From assembly GCA_012861695.1 (NCBI GenBank), contig JAAOOA010000399.1:12754731-12818730 (forward strand): a DNA stretch of 64,000 bases, read 5' to 3'. The DNA is from Trematomus loennbergii (Eukaryota; Chordata; Actinopteri; Perciformes; Nototheniidae). Numbering within the stretch: the first letter of the stretch is position 1; each line of letters starts with the position of its first letter. Positions 36,849 to 64,000 of this stretch are shown one piece after another. A program made the position numbers and the translations under genes. Below the pieces are notes generated by a model. It worked only from the letters and a program-made list of their open reading frames with translations. It searched no databases and was not told the origin of the DNA.

Positions 36849-38488
36849 ATGGAGTCCGGTCTGTCCCCTTCCACAGACCCTGTCCACCCTAACACACTAA
36901 GATATGTCAATAACAGCAACAGCAGCTGGAGTGGCCTCCTCGATGCAGAGGATCTGAGGAGCAATCACACCCTGACCCTCCATGGCCGCTTTCATAATGC
37001 CTTGCTGGGGGTCGGCCTGGGGTTTCTTTCCCTCCTCACCATCTTGATGAACTTGCTCGTCCTCTACGCAGTGAAGAAAGAGAAGAGCCTCCACACTGTC
37101 GGGAACCTCTACATTGTCAGCCTTTCTGTGGCAGATCTGATCGTAGGGACCACAGTCATGCCTCTAAACCTTGTGTATTTGTTGGAGGATGAATGGAAGT
37201 TGGGGCGGGCAGTCTGCCAATTTTGGCTTATTATGGACTATGTGGCTAGCACAGCATCAATTTTCAGCTTGTTTATTCTGTGTTTGGATCGGTACCGCTC
37301 TGTAAGACAGCCGCTTAAGTACCTAAAATATCGAACGCGGGGCAAAGCCACTGTGATGATTTCTGGAGCGTGGTTGCTGTCCATGATGTGGATTATTCCA
37401 ATTTTAGGATGGAGGTCTTTCAGTCATGTAGACCTTAAACCTGAGGAGGAGAACAAGTGTGACACTGACTTCCGCTTTGTCACGTGGTTTAAGGTTGTAA
37501 CTGCCGTCTTTAACTTCTACGTACCATCAATTTTGATGTTGTGGTTTTACACGCACATCTACTTGGCAGTACGGCAACATCTCAGAGACAGAGAGAGAAT
37601 CATTAATCCGACTGACTCGTTTGGGGAAAATGAGAATGGACAAAATGCCCAGACGCCTGTAAAAAATGACTCCGAATCACCAAAGAGGGAATGTAACGTT
37701 CCAATGAAACTCTCTAAAAAACAACGCTTGTTGGACCAGAACACTCTAGATCAGCCATATTCCCTCGAAGATCTCGAAAGAACTAAATGTCTTCATCCAG
37801 AGCACACAGAAAAATTGGTGTCAAGTGCCAGCATACGTCAATGCTAGCCATGACAACCAAACGATTCAGAATGGGAAAAAAGGTCAAAGGTTGCTCGTTG
37901 TCTCCTGAGGAGAAGCAGTCAGACACTGAGATTCCTCTGAATCAACCTGCAGTGCCACAGGACATTAACTGCCCAGAGGGGAATAATGAGAACAAAATTC
38001 AAGCTTCTTTAAATGAATGTCACGTGACAGTGACAAAGTCAGTGAGTGGTGTCTGTGATATCAACCAGGTTTCAGATGTGCAAAGATACACCTCCGGTCT
38101 CTACAACAACTACGACCCCAGTCACACTCTGCCCTGGACCAAAGAAGAGGCTGAAGATGCCACATTGGAATCACCAAATGCAGTGACTCTGAGACAGACG
38201 TGGCAAAGGTTTATTGACCAATCACGTCAGCGTATCCAAAGCCTGAGGATCCACAAGGAGCACAAGGCAGCCAAGCAATTGGGCTTTATAATTGCTGCTT
38301 TCTTGTTGTGTTGGATACCATACTTCATAGCTTTCATGGTCATGGCGTTCTGCAGAGAGTGTGTGCACCATGACCTTCACATGTTCACAATATGGCTAGG
38401 TTACATCAACTCCACTCTCAACCCTTTTATATACCCACTGTGCAATGGGAACTTCAAGCGAGTCTTCAAAAGTATTCTCAATATTTGA
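36849..38488 (+). CDS. hrh1: Histamine H1 receptor, one frameshift in intracellular loop 3
   Basis: Gq-coupled aminergic GPCR of the plasma membrane that binds histamine. The ATG at 36849 is the first methionine in frame. Numbered from it, the N-terminus has three N-glycosylation sequons (N21, N24, N39). TM1 is about 50-75, TM2 87-110, TM3 121-145 with Asp130 (the amine-binding D3.32, in LIMDYVAST) and DRY at 147-149, TM4 167-187, TM5 212-236 with the FNFYVP motif. Cys123 and Cys204 are the expected extracellular disulphide. The C-terminal half has CWIPYF (38309-38326, TM6) and NPFIY (38420-38434, TM7), ending SILNI-stop. The two halves are in different frames: the first stops at 37845-37847, and the second is open from before 37787 to 38488. 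One base missing between about 37787 and 37847, for instance in the A5 run near 37810, would join them into about 545 residues. All conserved parts are intact, so an assembly error is likely but not proven. atg7 follows on the same strand, as in human. Confidence 0.93.
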
Positions 38489-41400
38489 TTGTGACTGATA
38501 GTTACATAATGAAGAAGTAGAATAGAATCATGGGGGTCAATGTGCTGCTGATATACACAGATACAGTATAGAGAAGACATCTGTTGCATCAATTAAATGT
38601 CTTAATCACCCTTGGATACATGAGCTTTGTAAGTGCAGATGAAAACAATGTATGTTTCAGTTATTCTTGTTTGTTGTGAATCTTATTTTTACAACTTATT
38701 CCTCTTCAATTCCAACCCATGGCAAAAGCTCGGGGAGATGTCTGACGTTAATGTTATGTATTTTGTCTATGTTGTGCTTATGATAACAAAGCATGTCTAA
38801 GACCAGAGATGCTAAATATCAAAATAATCTGATCTCTCACCCTTGGTGAAAAGGAACGTGAATCTAGTGTATTTGCTCTGTGGTCCAGAGCAGAGGAAAA
38901 CTGTGTACAAAAATGCATTTTTGAAGAAAAACATTTTATTTATTTGTATGCACTATAAATGGTACAGAGATGTAACAGTATACATTATATATTTAACATT
39001 TTACAAACATGCATTTGTGAGCAGTTTTGACACTGTTTCCTCATCATTAGAAAAGGATTTGGAACTTTAATTCCCTTTCAAATCATCTGTTGAGCTGTTA
39101 GCAGGGAGTTTGATTTGGGATCTTCTCAGTTGATCCTTTATTTTACCCTTTTTATTAAACCTAAAAAAGATTTCATTGTGTTTTCACACATTAAAATAAC
39201 CATGTTCATGATAATCTGTTAAAATCTTCTGGTCTTGTTTTATCTTGTTTGTGCTTTGTCAACTCTTTACTATTTTTGAGTCAAATGAGACTGAATGCCA
39301 AATACAAAGCATTAACTCGAGATGTATATTTACATTTACAGTATACACTATTTATACTCATACTGGCTTAATAGTGGGTTCGTCTACAGTACATTTTCAC
39401 AGCCAACAAAAAACACTCTAACCAAAGAGGAACAAACAGGCCTTTTAAACTAATTGCTAACCTTTTTACATGCGTCTACTTGATGATGTGATTCAGCCGC
39501 TCTTTTCATGTCATTAGCCAAAGAACACCTCATATCATTCCACAATGCTGAGGAAAAGCCACCATAAATGTAAGTCTCAGATATTGCATTTGTATTGATT
39601 CAAGCTTTACACCACAATTATGTCAGGCATTAGAAAAGGCTATGCCTGCAATCTTGTTGTGAATACAAAATCTAATGATGCTACACAAACATGTTACCAC
39701 ACCCATAATGTTAAATCAATGTTTTCAGATTGTCTACCAGAGAGGCACTCTGTATTTCAACTTGTGTGAATCGAAATAAGGCTGTGATACGTTAACATGC
39801 AACTCCAAGAAAATCTAGATCAAGAGAAAAAATATATATCACCATTCAGTGAACACAGACGGGTTGTGAGTCACTACTAAGCAAAATCAAACAAATCAGA
39901 GGGGGGTGGAACTGAACTGGAAGAAGTGCGATTGCAATCTGTCATCTTTCCCGTACATCTATATCAACAAGATGGAGCCACTAACTTTATCTCTATCTAT
40001 TCTAACTTTAGTTGTGAAATTCTGCTATTACTTAGTTACAAAATAACTTCTCACATATTCTTCTAAGATAGCTCAACTGCATATCCTGTCCCACAGTGCT
40101 CTCAACATGAGGCTGCTGAATGTTATGATGTTCAATATATGGGCATTTCTGCAAGAATGGTTTTTCAATTTGAAGACTTGTCACGATAAATTCCAGCTGC
40201 TATTCCGTTCCCTCAGAGTTTAATTCCTGGCAAAATAGTGAAAATGTCTTGTCTGTAGTCTATAATAATCACATTCTCTTTTCATAACCTTCCTTGTTAT
40301 GACTACCAGGGCATTTGAAGGATAGCAGTCACTTACACAAGCTACAATTTAAATTGGGGCAATACTTAAAAGTATTGTGCTGTGTTTTGAATATTGAATG
40401 ATGTACAGTATATGAAGGTGACAAACATTGGACTATTAATTTTTCTGGGGGCCTTGGAGAGCCCCTGCTGCAGCAAAGTTACCATCCATTTCAGACTATA
40501 GAGCACAGCTTCATTGTTTGTTTAATGTTGCTTTATGACGCAAAAAAACATTATCTAACTGGCCTTAGGTTTTGTTCATGTCAACAAGTCATTGCTTTGA
40601 TTAAACATACCATAATTTAGGAATATGAACCACGTGAGTGCAATATAACATTTTGCACCTTCAAAATGGGACATATCATTTTGTTAAAATGCTGGAGGTA
40701 AGGGGAAGTCGCCTACATTGGCCAGTTGGTAATCCATCCTTGAATACATACACTTTTATATTCCTTAGGCAGCCTTCATTCGATCTGCAGTGAAATCACT
40801 CTGCACCGGCTGTGCCCTTGTTTCAATAATGGGTAACGGTGATGACTGGCTGGGCGTGGGCGCTACCCTGATAGATACTACACTGTAGGTTGCACAAATT
40901 GCTAAGCATTGATTGAATTGTGCAAACATAGCAAGCACTTTAAGATTTGCCAAAACCAACACTAATGGTAAGAAAAGATGTAGAAAGGTGAATGGTAATG
41001 TTAAATATACGGGCTGTTTGTTCAGTTGTACAAAAACCTTTTTCATTCTTACAAGTAGAAAGCTTGATTTGGGGGGCATGTCAAGCCTAAAAGTGTAATA
41101 GCACTGGGCATATGGATGAAATATCTTTAGATCTTCCTTCATTTTAGGGCTTAGAAGCACAGGCTGGTGTTAAAATAAAAGTTATTACATCATACCAAAT
41201 CTTCTAGTATATTAGTGCAGAGCATAGGTGCTTTTCTTCTGTTGCTGTTATTCCAAGAAAGCCTGCCAAGCTATGATTAATGAGAAATTAAATGATCACC
41301 TTCAGTGTCCTCCTTCATTTATTTGAAAAGGAAACATAAAGAAGGACCTTTGCACCTTTTCCTAACAGGAAGAAATGTGTTCCGTTTTATTTTGGGTCTG

Positions 41401-43224
41401 ATTTAAGGAGGGGGATTTACAGTTTATTGTCTGCCAAAAAACAAAGGTGCAGTGGGTCCAGTGTGCCACAGAGGGTGTTAAGGTGTTCATTTATAACACT
41501 TGTTATAGAGATGGCCATTTTTAAAATGCATCATAATAAATATTTACCCCTGTATTGTAGTGGGTATGGGTTTACGAGGTGTTTATTTATCTTGAGTACA
41601 GTTGCTTGATTCCACAGGATTTGTGGAATAAATGTTTATTTTATGTGATATGTAATGGCAGGAGTAGATTGCAGCTGATTTCACTGAGTGGGCACTGCAC
41701 ACATATGCCTGCAACTACCTGTATAGACCATAGACCCAACATTTAAAAAAAAAAAATCCAAATAAAAAAGCCCTACCTACCTTAACTTCTGCAGGAAAAC
41801 ATGTACCTGTGACTTGTGCAAGTGTGTACTTAAATTAAATCATTCAATATGAAAAAGGGGCTTTTCTACTGTAAGTGAAATGAAGAGCAATCACAAAGGT
41901 AAGTGTGAAGGAAAGACAGACAATCAACTTCATCATATGAGCAACGGGAGAAAAAAAGATACCATATCTTTTTGGAAATGTATATGACAAATTCCAATTA
42001 TCTACAGAAATTGATCATAACATTAATTTAATTATACATATGTTTCTTTATTTTACTCAGATGTCTTTGATAAATATACAGGGAATACATATTCATGTTT
42101 TACTTACGTAAAAAATACTTGTACCATAATGTGAAAATATATATACAATTGTAGTTACATTTTTATTTGAAAATAGTAAAAATATGCAAGCATCAGGAAA
42201 ATATAGTTAAAAGTATTAAAGTCAAAAGTACTTAAAGGAGAAAACCCTCATATTTGAGATACTGTTAACATTTTTACAGGAATACTGACTGAAATGATTG
42301 TCAACCAACTCATAGTCAAATAATAGTAATTATAACAAACCCTCATTTTCAAGTGTTTAATTTTATATATTATATATAAGTATTAGCTTTCAAATAAATG
42401 TTGTAAAAAAAGTGCAATATCTCCATCTGAAATGTTGTTGAGTAGAAGTAGTCACATTAAACAAAAACAAAACACTCAGTAGAACTTTGAACTTTATTTG
42501 TGTTTTGTAGCAAGACATACAGTAGTATATCAAATAAGTACTTAAGTACAGTACTTGATACATTTCACCAGTGTAGTGACAACTAAACTGGGCCAGATGG
42601 GACCGACATCATTTCTGCCTCGACCAGCAGCTCCCAGTCTACTTCACTGTTAGATCATGGTTACATTCAACCTAATACAGCTCACACAATGTCACTGAAC
42701 TTAAAACAACCAAACTGAATTTGCACATTGAAGAAAAAATAAAGGCTTTGAAAAAGCATTTAGTCCATCATGGTGGGAAAGAAAATGTACATAGATTATA
42801 AGATTGAGATTTGATGTGATCATTTGAGATGTGGCTGAGTTCTGGATGCTATGATTTAAGATTGCTGGAAGGTGGAGATTGTTTAATAAGGAGTTGAGAC
42901 CAGTGTTTAGACATTTACGATTCTGAGGGAGGATGACGGTGTGGGATCAAGGAGAGACAATAGCAATCTGGTATCAAAGGGGGCTGTATGTTTATTTGTT
43001 TTACACATTGTTATTTGTTTTATAATAGGAGTCTTGCTATGTTACCGTATTGCATTAATGAACCTCAAAATGGAATCATGCAAAATGGGAGGCCAACTGT
43101 CAAAAGAGAGTAAGGGGGACAGCGATAACCTGGGTTGGATAGGAAGCATGAGGAGGTTAGATTTTTTTAAGGATCAGGTGATGTTGTTGGCTTTTACTGG
43201 CAATAGTCATAACGTGACTGATAG
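38489..43224. other. hrh1 3' region and hrh1-atg7 spacer
   Basis: Begins with the hrh1 3' untranslated region; candidate ATTAAA signals lie near 38593, 39152 and 39190, but the true end is unknown. The rest is AT-rich with no supported gene. The 131-codon minus-strand frame at 40765-41160 has no recognisable domain. Confidence 0.5.
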
Positions 43225-43533
43225 TAGGGCTGCTCAATTAATCGTATTTATTCGCGATTACGATTATGGCTTGCAACGATTACGAAAACAACGTAATCGA
43301 AATAAAATGATTATTTTTTTATTATTATTACTTTTTTTTCTCAAATAATATTTTTTGGTTTTTCAGTTGAATTATACTTCAAGTTCAACTGTTAAAAACA
43401 TACTGTTCAAAAATGTTTTCTCCAATAAATGGATGTTTTCAAAGTAAATGGATAATCGTTTTTAATAATCGTGATATCAATTATTGACCCAAATAATCGA
43501 GATTATGATTTTTGCCATAATCGAGCAGCCCTA
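43225..43533. mobile_element. 309-bp hAT-like MITE with perfect 8-bp target duplication
   Basis: Inverted termini TAGGGCTGCTCAATTAATCG and ATAATCGAGCAGCCCTA are flanked by perfect direct repeats ACTGATAG (43217-43224 and 43534-43541). Subterminal ATTACGATTATNG / ATAATCG words repeat in both orientations. It has no coding capacity. The Lys/Arg-rich frame overlapping it is spurious. Confidence 0.92.
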
Positions 43534-43541
43534 ACTGATAG

Positions 43542-44189
43542 TATAAAATAAAGTCTGAGAAAATGTACGCAAGTCTAGATGCAGAAAGGATATTTTCATG
43601 TGGTGTAGGTGTTTCCAGGATAGGTGAGCAGCAGCAGCTGAGAGAGAAGGGGCATTCATGAGTTCAGTTATTAATATTTAATTGCGCTGGAGATTATAGT
43701 TGTAATCCAGTAGTTGGCAGTAATGCAGCATTTTGCAGGACACCTTTATAACCCAGAGAAGAAGAACTACAACAACAACTAAAACTAGAATAGTGCGTTT
43801 TTGTGCAGCTGTGTAGTTTGGAGACGGCCCCTAATGTCTCATAGTCCGGGGTCCAGATGAAGCCTTTTACCGGTGGCTATTCTCAAGTAAAATGAGCTAG
43901 TAACTATTAGCTGATTTAACTACATTTTTCATTTGCACTTCTTTCTTTAAGAATACATTACCGTTTCGTTTGTGACTTTTTTAAACCGGTTGTACTGGTT
44001 TAACGCCTGAGACACTTTCCTCCCGTGGCTCGCACCCTAACCTCACGAACACATCTGTTCAGTCCGACATGAAAAGAAACGGCGCGTATAAGGTTTTGTC
44101 CGTATTGTCGTTTTTCGTCGTGCTGCTGTTTCTGTTTCTGTTTTTCTTTTTAATATTTTACTCAATTACTCTTGCACCTTAAGAAAGAC
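43542..44189. other. Upstream region of atg7
   Basis: Less AT-rich than the spacer, with scattered CpG (for example GGCTCGCACCC, AACGGCGCGTATAAGG). This fits a promoter-proximal region of a housekeeping gene. No exon is recognised. Confidence 0.45.
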
Positions 44190-44239
44190 TCAAGAGATAC
44201 ACACACTGACGTTAGCATCTGCTAAACTGTGAGGCTACT

Positions 44240-44255
44240 TACCCACAATGCACAG
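44240..44255 (+). promoter_or_regulatory. ZNF143/Staf-like motif at atg7 promoter
   Basis: TTACCCACAATGCACAG resembles the Staf/ZNF143 consensus (CCCA-N-MATGCA core), which is common close to vertebrate start sites of TATA-less genes. Motif match only. Confidence 0.45.
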
Positions 44256-44276
44256 CTCTGTTGACAAGTCCCGCGA

Positions 44277-44284
44277 TCACATGA
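44277..44284. promoter_or_regulatory. TCACATGA E-box (MiT/TFE type)
   Basis: TCACATGA, extended to GATCACATGATCAC, is an M-box-type site of the kind recognised by MITF/TFEB/TFE3 bHLH factors, which drive autophagy and lysosome genes. It lies about 30 bases before the presumed first donor of atg7. It is not the canonical CLEAR core CACGTG. Function is inferred. Confidence 0.35.
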
Positions 44285-45187
44285 TCACCTCCACCAGGAA
44301 GTAAGGATTTCTGGTAAGTGCACACACCTCAGCTAGTTATAGTTTCATAGATGAATTCATGTTAAGCCAATGCATCTGGTTTGAGTTACAGGTATTTCGC
44401 ATTGTGATTCGTTTCTTCATAGATAATCGTCGTGTGTACAAAAAACCAAAAAACCCGTTAGAGCAGTTTAAGTTGTCCCATCTTCTGCTTTCACTGGGGT
44501 CTGTTACAAACTGTGTAAAACTACAAATATATAATTTGTTTCTCAAGAGAAGATTACTTTAATGTGCTGGCAGTAGATTTCAATCAATAATGCCAGCTGC
44601 TACAGTTTAACAATAGCTATGTTTAGGGTTATAATATAACTGTCAAATCGAGTTAGCTTTACATGTGAAGTTCAAAATCACACATTCACCTACAAAGGCA
44701 TTACAATGTATGCCACACTACATCCTTATGCATCCTTGTCCTGTTGTGATTGATTTAAGCATTTATTTAGTTTTGTAATCAATAGTAAGAGATGTATGGC
44801 ATAAGAAAAGCCACCCTTTCTTAAAACCAATGCACTGGTTAGACATATGATTTTTTTCAGTGCTATACCAATGGACTGTTGATTGGTAATTGACTTAATT
44901 AGCTCACTATTTTATCTATACAAGTTAATACATTTGTGGTTTACTTCACTGGGTTGTATATTAAAACTGCACTATCAGAGGTCAGGAGCTAAGCAGCTAC
45001 TACATTATAATATGTTCTTATTTTGTGCATGTGTTAAGCCCGTTAGTTTCATCACCAGAGGGAAATACAACCGTCTGAAAGTTTGTTGAGGTCACAACAG
45101 CTTATAGAGCCTGCAACTCTTTTGTAACCTAAGACTGTTTAATTTCACAGATTGTCGTACTTGGCTGCTCAAACTGTTAGTGAAGTG

Positions 45188-64000
<18,813 letters not shown>

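Larger units (their letters stand above)
44190..44313 (+). other. atg7: Probable atg7 noncoding first exon and core promoter
   Basis: A strong splice donor (CTG|GTAAGTG) starts at 44314, and the next acceptor (TTTAATTTCACAG) is at 45150, just before the start-codon exon. The 5' limit is arbitrary; the transcription start is not visible. No TATA box is evident. This 124-base stretch includes the ZNF143-like and TCACATGA motifs reported separately. Assignment rests on splice motifs and position only. Confidence 0.5.

Noticed and set aside
36572..36964. 130-codon minus-strand frame overlapping hrh1
   Set aside because: Antisense shadow of the hrh1 exon start; no domain and no independent support.
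40765..41160. 131-codon minus-strand frame between hrh1 and atg7
   Set aside because: No recognisable motif, splice context or codon signature; consistent with chance in unique DNA.
42941..43348. 135-codon plus-strand frame with a hydrophobic segment
   Set aside because: Runs into the hAT MITE and ends in its AT-rich interior; no family resemblance.

Overview
The window is vertebrate nuclear DNA, almost certainly from a ray-finned (teleost) fish. It contains two recognisable protein-coding genes, both on the + strand and in the same order as in human (HRH1 then ATG7 on 3p25): hrh1 (histamine H1 receptor, a single coding exon at 36849-38488) and the first 15 coding exons of atg7 (45188-62197), which runs off the right edge. 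The rest is AT-rich intergenic and intronic DNA full of fish-type repeats: hAT-like MITEs with 8-bp target duplications, TTAA-flanked elements, a degenerate DIRS retrotransposon, a solo LTR, tRNA-derived SINE and LINE tails, a Tc1-like remnant, and long CA and GA microsatellites.

Layout. 1-1196: two TTAA-bounded repeat elements. 1197-9909: no gene seen. 9914-10397: a TTAA element. 10750-14640: a DIRS retrotransposon with inverted terminal repeats, carrying a nested long-TIR element and a SINE. 14641-21460: a dense repeat belt (LTR-like repeat, 163-bp hAT MITE, two other TIR elements, an AACGTTCT-type tandem array split by a solo LTR, a Tc1-like end). 21461-36630: intergenic DNA with microsatellites and a hAT element nested in a TTAA element. 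36631-38488: hrh1. 38489-44190: spacer with a perfectly delimited 309-bp hAT MITE. 44190-62197: atg7 promoter, noncoding first exon and coding exons 1-15. 62198-64000: start of the next atg7 intron.

Function. The two genes are neighbours but do unrelated jobs: hrh1 is a cell-surface aminergic GPCR, and atg7 is the E1-like enzyme that activates the ubiquitin-like proteins Atg12 and Atg8/LC3 in autophagy. Both show a reading-frame break in otherwise clean, conserved coding sequence. hrh1 needs a one-base shift in intracellular loop 3. atg7 coding exon 10 is two bases short exactly at the glycine-rich nucleotide-binding loop, and the splice phases confirm this. Two independent small indels in neighbouring conserved genes suggest assembly or sequencing errors more than real gene loss, but the sequence alone cannot decide.

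I found no evidence for a new biological system. The points most worth checking are the two frameshifts, a consensus CTCF site in atg7 intron 8, the ZNF143-like and TCACATGA motifs at the atg7 promoter, and the cleanly delimited mobile elements.
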